A stretch of DNA of 64,000 nt from Prevotella sp. P5-50. GTDB lineage: Bacteria; Bacteroidota; Bacteroidia; Bacteroidales; Bacteroidaceae. A model generated the notes under the pieces. It was not told the origin of the DNA and made no database searches. It saw only the letters and a list, made by a program, of their open reading frames with translations. The translations under genes and the position numbers were made by a program. The stretch lies in NCBI RefSeq assembly GCF_002251295.1, contig NZ_NPJA01000001.1, forward strand, positions 28,815-92,814, read 5' to 3'. This document shows positions 35,445-45,407 of the stretch, piece by piece (the stretch's first letter is position 1; every line of letters starts with the position of its first letter).

Positions 35445-36674
35445 ATGAAATTATCAAACAAATTTATCGTCATCATTGGCATACTTACCATGACGACAAT
35501 GCCTTGCAAGGCACAGAAGTGGGAACATTTGGCAGACACCCCTCAAATGGGATGGAGCACATGGAACAAGTTTCAAGGTAATATCTCTGAGGACATCATC
35601 AAGGGCATCGCTGATGTGATGGTAGAAACAGGGCTACGCGATGCGGGTTATACCTATATCAATATCGATGATTGCTGGCATGGGAAACGTGATGCCGACG
35701 GGTTTATTCAGGCCGACCCGATAAAGTTTCCAAACGGCATAAAGGCCGTGGCCGACTATGTTCACAGCAAAGGGCTTAAACTTGGCATCTATAGTGATGC
35801 TGGCTCTGCAACCTGTGCAGGCAGACCAGGATCACTCGGACACGAATATCAAGATGCTATCCAATATGCCCGTTGGGGAGTGGACTATCTGAAATACGAC
35901 TGGTGTAATACCACCAATGTGAATCCCCAAGGAGCATATCAACTCATTAGCGACGCTCTCCGTTCTGCTGGTCGTCCAATTTTCCTAAGTATGTGCGAAT
36001 GGGGCAATAGTCAACCTTGGAAATGGGCTCGTGAGATTGGCCACTCATGGCGTACCACACCCGATATATGGTGTCATTTCGATTCTTTGCGTGTATTCCC
36101 AGGCTACACCCAGTTTGGTGTGATGCAGTGCATCCAATTCAACGACTCATTGCGTCAGTATGCAGGCAAGGGATACTGGAACGACCCCGACATGCTGGAG
36201 GTGGGCAATGGTATGACAGAAAACGAGGATCGTGCCCACTTTACCATGTGGTGTATGATGGCCAGTCCACTGATACTTGGAAACGACCTACGCAACATGA
36301 GTGAGGCTACTCGCAATATTATTATGAACAAGGAGATGATAGCAATCAATCAAGACACACTTGGCATTCAAGGTCTGCACTATTGCGACCGTGATGGACT
36401 ACAATTCTGGTTTAAGCCTTTGGCAGGTGGCGATTGGGCCTTCACCATTCTTAATCCCACACAGAATAACATTGTGTGTGAACTAAATTGGCAAGATTTC
36501 AATTTTATTGATTCGCAAGTGAGTAAAATGAGCACAGCTTTCAATACGAACATATATAAAGTCTATAACCTTTGGACACATAAGATGGAGGGCAAAACAA
36601 ATTTAAAAAACAAAATCGTCCGTAAGGTTACTGTAAAATCTCGTGACGTTGTATCATATCGTTTAATAAAATAA
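35445..36674 (+). CDS. GH27 alpha-galactosidase (melibiase)
   Basis: A 409-residue secreted enzyme with signal peptide MKLSNKFIVIIGILTMTTMP. Motifs: TPQMGWSTWNKFQGNIS, YINIDDCWHG, LGIYSDAGSATCAGRPGS, GVDYLKYDWCN (catalytic nucleophile Asp), YWNDPDMLEVGNG (acid/base Asp) and ASPLILGNDLRNM. It removes terminal alpha-1,6-linked galactose from oligosaccharides or glucomannan and xylan decorations; some relatives act on beta-L-arabinopyranose. Probably co-transcribed with GH115. Confidence 0.94.
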   Translation: MKLSNKFIVIIGILTMTTMPCKAQKWEHLADTPQMGWSTWNKFQGNISEDIIKGIADVMVETGLRDAGYTYINIDDCWHGKRDADGFIQADPIKFPNGIKAVADYVHSKGLKLGIYSDAGSATCAGRPGSLGHEYQDAIQYARWGVDYLKYDWCNTTNVNPQGAYQLISDALRSAGRPIFLSMCEWGNSQPWKWAREIGHSWRTTPDIWCHFDSLRVFPGYTQFGVMQCIQFNDSLRQYAGKGYWNDPDMLEVGNGMTENEDRAHFTMWCMMASPLILGNDLRNMSEATRNIIMNKEMIAINQDTLGIQGLHYCDRDGLQFWFKPLAGGDWAFTILNPTQNNIVCELNWQDFNFIDSQVSKMSTAFNTNIYKVYNLWTHKMEGKTNLKNKIVRKVTVKSRDVVSYRLIK

Positions 36675-36868
36675 GTTATTACTTTCTGGCAAATAGAAGG
36701 CACTCTCCGTCTCATTTTTACCAGATAACAATGGTACTATATTTTAGTAATTAAGAATAAGACAAAGAAACATCATATTCATAGTGATTTCCATAAAAAA
36801 TGTTGATTACGGCATCACCTTATGCAAATGATAGAAAGATAAGCAACTCCTAAGATAGCAAAACATGA

Positions 36869-37429
36869 CTATTTCTCGAAGTGTTGATAGTCTTTCACAG
36901 TACGCCAATGTCCTCCCCAGACAAAACCATGTTGACGAAACAGCCGATAGCATAGATCGTGTTCTGTTATCTTATAGGGAAAGGAAGCCCGACGGTCTGC
37001 ATATCTGCGGGCAGTAGAAGGTTGTATATAGAGCGTTCCATCTTTGCGGCGTCGCACGCATGGATTGTAGAGAGGATTGATGTCGATAGCTAATCCTCGC
37101 GCATGTTTAGAGAGTGTTTTACTTCCTGCCACTTTGCGATAGCAATAACACGAAGTATTATTGGCCCGCATGGATTGTTCATCGTCGTTACCATAGTCTG
37201 AGATAGGGCGAATGCGTTCTATGGGATATCGTTGTCGGTATAGTTCTGCAAATATCTCACGCAGGTCATCTGTTATTGTATGATTACAAACAATTGTTCC
37301 TGTATGTGTCACTCCTTGCCCATCGATATGTTTCACTTGAAGCGTATCGAGTCTCACCCCTGCCGGTTGTGCAGAAGTTGTCAGTAGTGTCAAGCACCAT
37401 ACCATAATAATTAGTATTTCTCGCTTCAT
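36869..37429 (-). CDS. M15-family D,D-/L,D-peptidase-like protein
   Basis: A 186-residue exported protein (MKREILIIMVWCLTLLTTSA). The M15 zinc site is seen as SKHARGLAIDINP (His, Asp) and VKDYQHFEK (last His), with WGGHWR just before. Related to VanY-like peptidases that trim peptidoglycan stems. I start at MKREIL (37429); the promoter cassette at 37435-37465 lies within the longer ORF, so the upstream start is excluded. Confidence 0.88.
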   Translation of the reverse strand: MKREILIIMVWCLTLLTTSAQPAGVRLDTLQVKHIDGQGVTHTGTIVCNHTITDDLREIFAELYRQRYPIERIRPISDYGNDDEQSMRANNTSCYCYRKVAGSKTLSKHARGLAIDINPLYNPCVRRRKDGTLYIQPSTARRYADRRASFPYKITEHDLCYRLFRQHGFVWGGHWRTVKDYQHFEK

Positions 37430-37434
37430 CGCTA

Positions 37435-37465
37435 CAAAGGTAGTGCAAACCGAGAGAAATACAAA
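37435..37465 (-). promoter_or_regulatory. Conserved promoter cassette, copy 2 (M15 gene)
   Basis: On the minus strand: TTTG, spacer TATTTCTCTCGGTTTGCAC, TACCTTTG. The similarity to the 44.6-kb copy continues upstream through AAGTTTTTCTTTTATTTCC and GAACGAAG, about 60 bp in all. Confidence 0.88.
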
Positions 37466-37514
37466 GAGAAACAAAGTTTTTCTTTTATTTCCGAACTGAC
37501 GAACGAAGAAAGTG

Positions 37515-37562
37515 CAGAGTAAAGCTCGCTTGAACTATGCCTTTCAAGGAGAAAGGAAACCA
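37515..37562 (+). repeat. Short copy of the TTGAACTATGCC repeat motif
   Basis: AGAGTAAAGCTCGCTTGAAC followed by TATGCCTTTCAAGGAGAAAGG resembles the ends of the dispersed element at 14.67 and 63.5 kb (AGTTCACTTGAACTATGCC). Confidence 0.5.
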
Positions 37563-37773
37563 AAAAGTTAGGTGCAGCCTACCTTGGACCGCAGGTCAAA
37601 GGCAACGATCAAATAAGAAAAACACCAATTTTTGTAGCAACTAAGGCTGAGAGAAAATGCAATATAAAAGGAGTATTATGCACATATTTGATGAGAAATG
37701 CTTACCTTTGCAGATAAAATGAAATAAAAACGGCAAGAAATATTCACTTTTGAAAACAAAATACAGCACAATA

Positions 37774-38682
37774 ATGACAAATGATAACATTAATGAGATA
37801 CTGCTAAAGAATGTCAGCATCCTCTCACGACATTCGGAGAAAGAAGACAGTATGATGCCGAAAGGTAACGCTCCCCTGCCCTCTGTAGAGAGTGTGCGCA
37901 ACATTGTGACGTTAGTGAAAAGCATCATTTTCAGCGACTATTTCTACCAACGACAACCACAGGAGGAAATCCGTTCCTATTATATCGGTGTAAAGATGGA
38001 AGACCTATACAAAGAGTTGAAGGAACAGATTGCCCGTGGACTACAGTTCTGCAAGCAGATGGGTGAAGAGGAAGTGCAACGCAAAGCCGAGACGCTGACT
38101 TTAGAATTTATTGATGAACTGCCAGAGCTGAAGCGTCTGCTCTATACCGATGTGGAAGCCATGTTCGACAACGATCCTGCCGCAGAAACCTACGGTGAGG
38201 TAATCTTCTGTTATCCAGTGGTCAATGCCATGACCCACTATCGCATTGCCCACGCCCTCCACGTGAAGAATATTCCCGTCATACCGCGTATCATCACCGA
38301 ACAAGCACACTCCAAGACTGGTATCGACATACACCCCGGCGCTACCATAGGAGAGTATTTTGCTATTGACCATGGCACTGGTGTTGTGATTGGCGAAACC
38401 TGTATTATCGGCCATCATGTCACGCTCTATCAGGGTGTTACGCTTGGTGCAAAGAGTTTCAAATACGACGAGCAGGGTAATGTGCTTAACGTTCCACGCC
38501 ACCCGATTATAGAAGACCATGTGACAGTATATTCCAATGCTTCGATACTTGGACGCATCACTATTGGCCACGATAGTGTGATAGGCGGTAACATCTGGGT
38601 TACACACGATGTTCCACCCCATTCACGCATTCAACAGTCGAGGGCGGTCGATGTATCATTCAATGGTGGATTGGGGATATAA
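37774..38682 (+). CDS. cysE: Serine O-acetyltransferase
   Basis: A 302-residue hexapeptide-repeat acyltransferase making O-acetylserine for cysteine synthesis. The N-terminal helical domain (about 1-165) is followed by a left-handed beta helix with SKTGIDIHPGATIGEYFAID, HGTGVVIGETCIIGHHVTL and YQGVTLGAK, and RHPIIEDHVTVYSNASILG. The active-site His and Asp are in IDHGTG. I start at the ATG at 37774 (MTNDNINEI); the extended ORF needs a TTG. Promoter -7 box TACCTTTG at about 37703. Terminator at 38726. Confidence 0.92.
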   Translation: MTNDNINEILLKNVSILSRHSEKEDSMMPKGNAPLPSVESVRNIVTLVKSIIFSDYFYQRQPQEEIRSYYIGVKMEDLYKELKEQIARGLQFCKQMGEEEVQRKAETLTLEFIDELPELKRLLYTDVEAMFDNDPAAETYGEVIFCYPVVNAMTHYRIAHALHVKNIPVIPRIITEQAHSKTGIDIHPGATIGEYFAIDHGTGVVIGETCIIGHHVTLYQGVTLGAKSFKYDEQGNVLNVPRHPIIEDHVTVYSNASILGRITIGHDSVIGGNIWVTHDVPPHSRIQQSRAVDVSFNGGLGI

Positions 38683-38725
38683 ATTCCTCTTGGATTAGAC
38701 TGAGGTCGGATAAAGACTGAGAAAA

Positions 38726-38752
38726 AAGAGGGCCTGTTTGGGTCCTCTTTCC
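38726..38752 (+). terminator. Terminator after cysE
   Basis: AAAGAGGGCC, loop TGTTT, GGGTCCTCTTT with T-rich tail; one G-U pair in the stem. Confidence 0.8.
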
Positions 38753-38773
38753 TTTTTCTCTTATATAACGATA

Positions 38774-39277
38774 TTATTTAAATTCATCTTTCGGTACCAT
38801 GATAAACTGTCTGTCTCCGGCAGCTCTTGTTCTTGTCACCTTTACCAGATTGAAAGCGGCAAGTGTTGAACCATCATAGTAATCGTCGAAATATCCACGG
38901 AAGTGTGGGGTTCTACCCACAGTGTAGATATCATAGTCGCGAACTACCACGGTTGTATTATCATCGTAGTCAATATATATTTTGCCACCTCTTACCGTCC
39001 AATCGAAATAAGTATGACTACTGCGTCCTGTGTTGAGGTTGTAGTCAATTTCATACCCCGTACCACCACGTGAGAAGTCTCCTTCCTGTACAAAGGTTAT
39101 CTCTGTTTCGTAGGTATCAGTCATGTGCTGACCATAGCGATAGTCATAAAACTCGCTTGAAAGTGTTCCACTCCATACGCCATCGAGGTCGTATGCCAAA
39201 TCGGTATCCGAATCGCAACTGGTCATCACAAACATGGTGCAGATGGCCATCAGGGTGTAAGTCAATGTTTGTTTCAT
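38774..39277 (-). CDS. Small lipoprotein, beta-rich, function unknown
   Basis: A 167-residue lipoprotein: signal peptide MKQTLTYTLMAICTMFVM and lipobox TSCDSD. The mature part starts with DLDGVWSGTLSSEF and alternates short beta strands (YETEITFVQEGDFS, GKIYIDYDD), resembling lipocalin-like fold proteins of Bacteroidetes. No catalytic motif is visible. I start at the ATG at 39277, downstream of a promoter cassette at 39305-39335. Likely exported to the outer membrane. Confidence 0.8.
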   Translation of the reverse strand: MKQTLTYTLMAICTMFVMTSCDSDTDLAYDLDGVWSGTLSSEFYDYRYGQHMTDTYETEITFVQEGDFSRGGTGYEIDYNLNTGRSSHTYFDWTVRGGKIYIDYDDNTTVVVRDYDIYTVGRTPHFRGYFDDYYDGSTLAAFNLVKVTRTRAAGDRQFIMVPKDEFK

Positions 39278-39304
39278 AATCATATATCGTTTAGTTTCTG
39301 GAAA

Positions 39305-39335
39305 CAAAGGTAGTGCAAATCGAGAGAAATACAAA
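39305..39335 (-). promoter_or_regulatory. Conserved promoter cassette, copy 3 (lipoprotein gene)
   Basis: On the minus strand: TTTG, spacer TATTTCTCTCGATTTGCAC, TACCTTTG; spacer differs from copies 2 and 4 at one base. Confidence 0.88.
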
Positions 39336-39339
39336 ACAT

Positions 39340-39667
39340 ATTTCCCTTTTTTCTATAGGGAAACCCCTATTCTTCTGTAGGAAAATATATTTAACCCTTA
39401 TTGCCCTTCAACGCAGAAACACGATTTTAGAGACAGAGTCCTACAAGAATCTATTAGTCGATTTATGATAAATATCATAGAATAGATTTTTTCACAATTT
39501 TCTTCATGGGTATTTGATTAAATTTTGCTATCATTGCAAATGATAAGCATGAAGTGGCTGTACGAGTACCACTTCAAAATTTCTTTTCCATTATTAACAC
39601 AATCAATAAAGAAGCGGCACGATTGGGAAATCCTGCCGCTTTCTATTCTTTTTAGTATTCTTACGAA
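39340..39667. other. Intergenic, no gene seen
   Basis: AT-rich sequence between the lipoprotein promoter and the end of the permease gene. A hairpin-like GCGGCACGATTGGGAAATCC with TGCCGC at about 39614-39640 followed by T-rich sequence may terminate transcription. Nothing else is visible. Confidence 0.4.
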
Positions 39668-40945
39668 TTAGGATTGTTTCTTACCAAATTCGGGATCAAC
39701 ATTCAAAAACCACGTCACGATATAAGTCAGCGAACAAGTCCCTATCACGATGAGGAAGAACACAGGATAACCCACAGCCTCTTGCAGGGCTCCAGCAAAC
39801 ATGCCCGGTATCATCATCGACAGAGCCATGAAGGCAGTACACAGCGCATAATGGGAGGTTTTATGGTCACCACGGCTATAATAAATAAGGTATAGCATAT
39901 AGGCAGAGAAGCCGAATCCATAGCCAAACTGCTCAACAAAGACGCATATATCAATGATCAACAGATTGGAGGGTAAGGCATAGGAGAGATAGACATAGAC
40001 AAGGTCGGGCAACGTGATCGCCATTACCATAGGCCAGAGCCATCGTTTCAATCCGTCACGACTTGCCACTACTCCACCGAGTATTCCACCGAGGGTCAGT
40101 CCGATGATTCCTACTGTGCCCTGCACTAATCCGTATTCCACATCGGAAAGACCGAGTCCGCCATTGCGTACGGAGTCAACAAGGAACAATGCCGACACCT
40201 TAGCCAACAGTCCTTCAGGCATACGATAGAATAGCATGAAGCAGATAGCCACCCACATCTGCGGTTTTCTAAAAAATGTCACCACTGTGGCCACAAACTC
40301 ATCTGCTATCTGGCGCATAGTACGACGCACTTTATCGCTATCCTCGCTGGGGCGTGGTAATACCCAACTATGGTAGAGCCATAAGGCGATGAAGAGTCCT
40401 GCCATGAAATAAAATACCAGACTCCATGCATAGGTAATACTACGAGTGAGGACCTGTAACACACCGGCAAGACCTACCAACAGTCCTGATGCCACAATAG
40501 TGGCTATGCGATAGAAGGTGGAGCGGATTCCTACAAAGAATGCCTGTTCGTGTTGGTCAAGACCGAGCATATAGAAACCGTCGGCAGCAATATCGTGGGT
40601 AGCACTACCAAACGCCATCAACCAAAAGAAACATAGCGACCCTTGCAACCACCATGGACCTGGTATGGTAAACGCCACACCAGCCAAGGCTGCCCCGATG
40701 AGCAGTTGCATCGCCACTATCCACCAGCGTTTGGATCGGAGTATATCCACGAACGGGCTCCAGAGCGGTTTGATGACCCATGGCAGATAGAGCCATGAAG
40801 TGTAGAGTGTGATATCGGCATTTGACAAGCCGAGACGTTTGTACATGATGAGTGAGATGGTCATCACAGCCACATAAGGCACTCCCTCGGCAAAATAGAG
40901 CGATGGAACCCATGTCCACGGCGACATTCGTTTGTTGTGTAACAT
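39668..40945 (-). CDS. AmpG-like MFS permease
   Basis: A 425-residue, 12-segment major facilitator. The N-terminal PSLYFAEGVPYVAVMTISL and the ATHDIAADGFYMLGL segment are like AmpG-type muropeptide permeases. Its ATG shares one base with the stop of the upstream four-module gene (TGATG), so the two are translated together. AmpG proteins import GlcNAc-anhydro-MurNAc (peptides); combined with the SpoIID domain of its partner this points to recovery of peptidoglycan fragments. Specificity cannot be read from the sequence. Confidence 0.85.
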   Translation of the reverse strand: MLHNKRMSPWTWVPSLYFAEGVPYVAVMTISLIMYKRLGLSNADITLYTSWLYLPWVIKPLWSPFVDILRSKRWWIVAMQLLIGAALAGVAFTIPGPWWLQGSLCFFWLMAFGSATHDIAADGFYMLGLDQHEQAFFVGIRSTFYRIATIVASGLLVGLAGVLQVLTRSITYAWSLVFYFMAGLFIALWLYHSWVLPRPSEDSDKVRRTMRQIADEFVATVVTFFRKPQMWVAICFMLFYRMPEGLLAKVSALFLVDSVRNGGLGLSDVEYGLVQGTVGIIGLTLGGILGGVVASRDGLKRWLWPMVMAITLPDLVYVYLSYALPSNLLIIDICVFVEQFGYGFGFSAYMLYLIYYSRGDHKTSHYALCTAFMALSMMIPGMFAGALQEAVGYPVFFLIVIGTCSLTYIVTWFLNVDPEFGKKQS

Positions 40946-43900
40946 CAGTATATCTTTTTAATTTCGGCTCCACGATAGTAGTGAAGCAGTATTTCATCGT
41001 ATTTATATCCTTGTTGTCCCATGACGGCGGCTCCTATCTGACAGAGTCCTACGCCGTGTCCCCAACCGCGTCCATGCAGTCGGAAGCCTGTTTCAGTTTT
41101 CTCTACATCGAAGGCAGAACTATAGAGATGGCTCTCGCTGAGGGCACGACGTATCTCAAGTTCCTTACCGATAGTGAAGGTTTTCTTCGTACCCACTATT
41201 TTGAGTTTCCATATACGTCCACTCTTGCCTCGCTCTAAAGGAATGAGGTCGGTAATGGTGCCGAAGTCTTCTTTGAGTTTCTCGCTGACCAGTTGGGAGA
41301 GTTTCTCTGTAGAATACTCCACGGTCCAGCGATAGAAATCGTTGGTCTCTTGATCGTAGTCGTTGAGTACTTGTTCCAGTACGGCCTTATCGTTGGTGTT
41401 GCAGAAGGGGTCTTCTACTGAAACGAGATATGGTTTCGGAGTATCCTCCCAACAATACTGAAATTCCTCGGTCACTCCACCGCAACATTTCGAGAATCGT
41501 GCGTCACATATTTCATCGCCATAACATAGGATTTGTCCTCGTGTGGCTTGCAAGGCTTGTTCTACAGCCGGACTGGTTTGTTTGGTGATGCCTTGATAGC
41601 GTTGGCAATGGTCGTCGGCACAAACATCGAAGATGGTATGGTCTTCGCGGTCGTACCAGCGGATGAGTTCATCGTCTTTCTTGACAAACGAGAAGAAACC
41701 ATCTTTGCGTTGTCCTGCTTCCTCCCGTCTGCGCATCTGCGCCAAGAGCCATGACCGGGAGATAACGGCATGAGCTTTCAGCAGTTCCACACCAGCCGTT
41801 GCCTTCATCTCGCTGGAGATGACGCTGGCCAGATAGCGTTCCACAGGCAGTTGGTTGATGGCTGTTATCTTATCAGATTCGACCACAAGGCGTAGTGTGC
41901 CGAGGAATACCTGTGTCTCTTTTCGTTCCCAATGGAAATTAACACCGATGGTCACATCATGGAGCGAGAACGACGCTGTTGGGGTTTGTGGTGTGAAGGT
42001 CAGTTCGCGATATTGCATGCCTCGCCATAGGATTCCGCCTTCAGAAAATTCCACTACCTGTTCGCCTTTTATGAGTTCTCCTTTTGCCATATATGGTGCG
42101 TTGAGAGCAAAGGCGATTTTCTGTCCGCTTACAATTCCCACGGTGACATCAGGCTGTACGCCGTGTTCCTTCTGTGTTGATGTAGAGACTCTTGCCTCTT
42201 TCATCTTGCGGATGGCTTCTGCCACCTCATCGGGGGTGAGAGTCACTTCCTGCAGGATGGCTGATGCCTTTTCTGGAGTCAGTTTACGGAAGTCTTCCTC
42301 ACGTGGTGTGATGATGAGTCCCCCCATATCTACGGCACCCGGACTGATGATGTATTGTTGTTCGCCTGTTGCAGTATAGCAGTCTGGGCGATGTTTTCTG
42401 CGTGGCAATACGACAGAGAGGATTGCGTCACCTTGTTTCCATGCTATGATATTCATCATCGGTTCGGTGTCGTCTGCCTGCATCGGCAAACTGTCATACA
42501 AGCGACGGAACAACTGGCAGCCTCGCTCTTCGCAATGGCTGCGCACGAGGAATGCAGCTGCGGGATATTCGGGTATCTGCCAGATGCCCTCTTCACCATC
42601 GCTCACCACTTCTATCAAGCTGCGACTGAGTCGTTGCCATGAACGTTGCAACGGCAACTTACCGCTACAGATGGCTTGCAGATGGGCATGATCAGGTGCC
42701 GATGCGCCACATTTCGGTCCATTATATAATAAGGTAAAATCACGATGCTGGCACACCAGGTGGAGCAGTTCATCGTACATAGGCAGGATGGCTTGTCGCT
42801 GATGGCGCAAGGTAGGTAGTGTGAAATGGATGGGGAGGATGGGGAACGGATTGACTAAGAGTTCGTAATCGCCATCGATTGTATGGTGCATCTGTTCTTT
42901 GGGTCTGTTCTTCTGACAGAGGAAGCAAGGTCTTTCTGCCAACGATTTAGCATCAATCTTCGCTCCTGTAGATCGGATGCGCGCTGGATTCCATTGCACT
43001 TGGAGCGAGAGATTGTCGGCCAACAGTTCGCGAGTCTCTACTCTTGTCAGTTCGCGATAGCGTTGGCACACTTCATCCCACACGGCCAATTGTCGGTTGA
43101 AGAAGCGCATCAGAGCAGACTGCTCCATCCTGTCGTGCAGTCCTTGGTTCATCCGCTGGCGTGCTTTCAATTCCATGGTGCGCAGACGGTCTTTATAGAG
43201 ATTGTTGGCGTTGATTTTCTCTACAGATAGTGCTGCGTCTGAGTTGCCCCCCCAACGGCGGCAGAGATACAGTTCGGTGAAGATACGTCCGATACGGAAG
43301 TGGCGCGAGAACATCAAGCCGAGAGCATAGTCTTCGCCATACGAGGTATTGGGGAACTGCACCTGTCGGAGCAATGGGGTAAAGAAGGCGCGTGGCGCAC
43401 CGAGTCCATTGATGCGGAGTGCATTGTTTGGTCCGTTTTCGTCAGTCCATTCGTGATGATCGATAAGTCCTGGCGGTAAGGTGTTGAGTTCAAAGTCGCA
43501 CATGCGATAGGAACCAATCACCATGGCTGCCTTCTGCTTATAGAATGCTTCTACGATAGTTTTCAGCGTAGCGGGTGACGAATAGAGGTCGTCGCTATCG
43601 AGCTGTACGGCAAAGCGTCCACACCATTGGCTGTTGATTGCTTCGTTCCAACATCCGCCAATACCGAGATCATGACGTTTTGGAGTGATGACCACGAGGC
43701 GTTTATCGGCCTTTGCCATATCCGCCAGGAGTTGTCCTGTACCGTCGGTCGAATGGTTGTCCACCACAATCACATTGAAATTGAAGTCGGCTTTCTGTGC
43801 CAATGCACTCTTCACAGCATCGCAGATGGTCTTGGCACGATTGAAAACCGGGATAACGACCGAGGCTTCAACCTCAAATTCCTGTTCTTGGAAGTCGATA

Positions 43901-44613
43901 TCTTCGTATTGTGTAGTATCCACCATGGCGTTGACAGCACGCAGATGTGCTGTACAGGCGCGTTCCATCTCTATCTGCACTTCGCGGTTGGCAGGATTGA
44001 CATAGTCAAACTGCTTGACACCTGATGCTCGCAAATCGCTTTCGTCTTCGGTATAGAGAAATTCGTTGAGGTGGAACAAGAGTCCTTGTCGGCTCAATGC
44101 CAATCGCAAGTCATAGAGTCCTGCCCATTGATAGTCGGCAGAAGGTCCATCGGTCATATATTGTTGCAAGGCTTCGTTGCGCAACAGCCAGATGCTACCG
44201 AAATCGAAATCGTCGCGTAGAGAACCCTCTTGATAGTCGATCACGGGATGTGCGGTACGCTTACCTTCTTCCATTTGCCAGCGGTCGCTATAAACCATAA
44301 CGGCTCCGGTATCTTCTGCTGCCAGTGCCATACGTTCCAATGCGACGTTGCCTAAAGTTCCAGAATTGGGTTTCACGCTTAGCATGACATAGGGAGCGGA
44401 AGCATGTTGCGCCACTTGTTTCACCAATGCACTACTGGTGAGGTTTTCCACACGAAGGAGTGTACATCCTTTGGGTGGCTGTTGTTCAGCCAAGTCTCCG
44501 TTGACTAAAAGAAATATATTGCTTACTGTTGTGCTTTGCTGTAGTTGTTCCACTTTTTCGGCAATATCCGCAAGTGAGTGGCAAGCCACGAAGCAGTCTA
44601 TTTTCTGTCTCAT
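40945..44613 (-). CDS. Four-module fusion: GT2-like, GT2, HIT/GalT-like (DUF4922), SpoIID
   Basis: A 1222-residue protein with no signal peptide. Residues 1-210 look like a worn GT2 domain ([28 protein letters not shown]). Residues about 250-460 are a GT2 glycosyltransferase ([44 protein letters not shown] with the DxD-like site). Residues about 555-800 carry [12 protein letters not shown] and [13 protein letters not shown], whose HAHLQ matches the HIT/GalT active site; the region is known as DUF4922. Residues about 900-1222 are SpoIID-like ([61 protein letters not shown]). SpoIID is a lytic transglycosylase of bare glycan strands. Preceded by promoter cassette 4 and coupled to an AmpG-like permease. 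A salvage or remodelling machine for wall glycans is a reasonable inference. Confidence 0.87.
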   Translation of the reverse strand: MRQKIDCFVACHSLADIAEKVEQLQQSTTVSNIFLLVNGDLAEQQPPKGCTLLRVENLTSSALVKQVAQHASAPYVMLSVKPNSGTLGNVALERMALAAEDTGAVMVYSDRWQMEEGKRTAHPVIDYQEGSLRDDFDFGSIWLLRNEALQQYMTDGPSADYQWAGLYDLRLALSRQGLLFHLNEFLYTEDESDLRASGVKQFDYVNPANREVQIEMERACTAHLRAVNAMVDTTQYEDIDFQEQEFEVEASVVIPVFNRAKTICDAVKSALAQKADFNFNVIVVDNHSTDGTGQLLADMAKADKRLVVITPKRHDLGIGGCWNEAINSQWCGRFAVQLDSDDLYSSPATLKTIVEAFYKQKAAMVIGSYRMCDFELNTLPPGLIDHHEWTDENGPNNALRINGLGAPRAFFTPLLRQVQFPNTSYGEDYALGLMFSRHFRIGRIFTELYLCRRWGGNSDAALSVEKINANNLYKDRLRTMELKARQRMNQGLHDRMEQSALMRFFNRQLAVWDEVCQRYRELTRVETRELLADNLSLQVQWNPARIRSTGAKIDAKSLAERPCFLCQKNRPKEQMHHTIDGDYELLVNPFPILPIHFTLPTLRHQRQAILPMYDELLHLVCQHRDFTLLYNGPKCGASAPDHAHLQAICSGKLPLQRSWQRLSRSLIEVVSDGEEGIWQIPEYPAAAFLVRSHCEERGCQLFRRLYDSLPMQADDTEPMMNIIAWKQGDAILSVVLPRRKHRPDCYTATGEQQYIISPGAVDMGGLIITPREEDFRKLTPEKASAILQEVTLTPDEVAEAIRKMKEARVSTSTQKEHGVQPDVTVGIVSGQKIAFALNAPYMAKGELIKGEQVVEFSEGGILWRGMQYRELTFTPQTPTASFSLHDVTIGVNFHWERKETQVFLGTLRLVVESDKITAINQLPVERYLASVISSEMKATAGVELLKAHAVISRSWLLAQMRRREEAGQRKDGFFSFVKKDDELIRWYDREDHTIFDVCADDHCQRYQGITKQTSPAVEQALQATRGQILCYGDEICDARFSKCCGGVTEEFQYCWEDTPKPYLVSVEDPFCNTNDKAVLEQVLNDYDQETNDFYRWTVEYSTEKLSQLVSEKLKEDFGTITDLIPLERGKSGRIWKLKIVGTKKTFTIGKELEIRRALSESHLYSSAFDVEKTETGFRLHGRGWGHGVGLCQIGAAVMGQQGYKYDEILLHYYRGAEIKKIY

Positions 44614-44639
44614 TTTTCTTTTTTTTTATTTATTTTCTA

Positions 44640-44670
44640 CAAAGGTAGTGCAAACCGAGAGAAATACAAA
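44640..44670 (-). promoter_or_regulatory. Conserved promoter cassette, copy 4 (fusion gene)
   Basis: On the minus strand: TTTG, spacer TATTTCTCTCGGTTTGCAC, TACCTTTG, identical in the spacer to copy 2. The upstream AAGTTTTTCTTTTATTTCC block is shared as well. Confidence 0.9.
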
Positions 44671-44738
44671 GAGAAACGAAGTTTTTCTTTTATTTCCGAA
44701 CTAAAGAACGAAGTAAAGGCATAGCCCAAAATACATTT

Positions 44739-44842
44739 TACGGCTCGGCTTCGGGATGTATTCGGGATGCCGTCGGGATATATTTCTATCCTTTTCATGT
44801 ACGAAGCAAGTCCCAAGCAAGTTCCAAGTAAGTCCCAAAAAC
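44739..44842 (-). repeat. Two 11-bp-period arrays in the same order as at 6 kb
   Basis: On the plus strand: ACGGCTCGGCT, TTCGGGATGTA, TTCGGGATGCC, GTCGGGATATA (44739-44782), then 20 bases, then GAAGCAAGTCC, CAAGCAAGTTC, CAAGTAAGTCC (44803-44835). Reverse-complemented, the order is GGGACTT-type array then ATCCCGA-type array, followed by GGGCTATGCC, just as at 5951-6060. Confidence 0.85.
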
Positions 44843-45375
44843 TTACTAATGGAGGGGGAGTCAGATAGGAGCTACTACCCAGATACATATTAAGCATGTT
44901 GAACTCTAATAAGCGATTAAGGGTAATGTTTATCCACCTACAAATCCTAACTGCATGATCATCTAAGTCTTTTTTCACGCGCGCTCGGAAAGAAGATACG
45001 TCAAGTAAGCAATTATCAGGCAACAAAAAAGTACATCATACTATAACACAATAACTTAACACATAAAACCAACAAAGAACAAACCATAGTAAATTAACGA
45101 CTATCATGATGCCTGATTACAGAATTATTGTTGTCAAATGGTGATTTCTTGCCATTATTCTCGCGCACGCGAATAAACAGTCAATTTTATACTTCAGAAA
45201 CAACAAATATTGTAGTCCGGAAAACAAATCTTCCATCGAAAAATGGTTGTTGCCTGCTATAAAATTCACAAATAAATCATTTAAGAGAATATGCAAAGAA
45301 CCCCCTTTATACGAAAATAGCAGTAAAAAGAATATAAAAGGTAATTCAGAATTCGTCTTTCTCGACATTTTTTCA
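44843..45375. other. Intergenic, no gene seen
   Basis: AT-rich region before rlmN. Leftward ORFs of 129 and 170 codons overlap it but have no recognisable domain; one is partly built from the 11-bp arrays and the other is antisense to rlmN. Confidence 0.5.
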
Positions 45376-45383
45376 TACCTTTG
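45376..45383 (+). promoter_or_regulatory. -7 box of the rlmN-pdxA operon
   Basis: TACCTTTG, 25 bp upstream of the chosen rlmN start. The -33 region (TTTCTCGAC) is a poor match. Confidence 0.6.
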
Positions 45384-45407
45384 CAAGCTATAATGCAACC
45401 CGAAAGA

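Noticed and set aside
32468..36674. Complete polysaccharide utilisation locus
   Set aside because: No susC/susD pair, no sensor and no transporter adjacent to the two hydrolase genes.
38101..38622. 173-codon leftward ORF
   Set aside because: Antisense to the hexapeptide repeats of cysE.
44637..45026. 129-codon leftward ORF
   Set aside because: Built largely from the 11-bp arrays and the promoter cassette; the array period is not a multiple of three.
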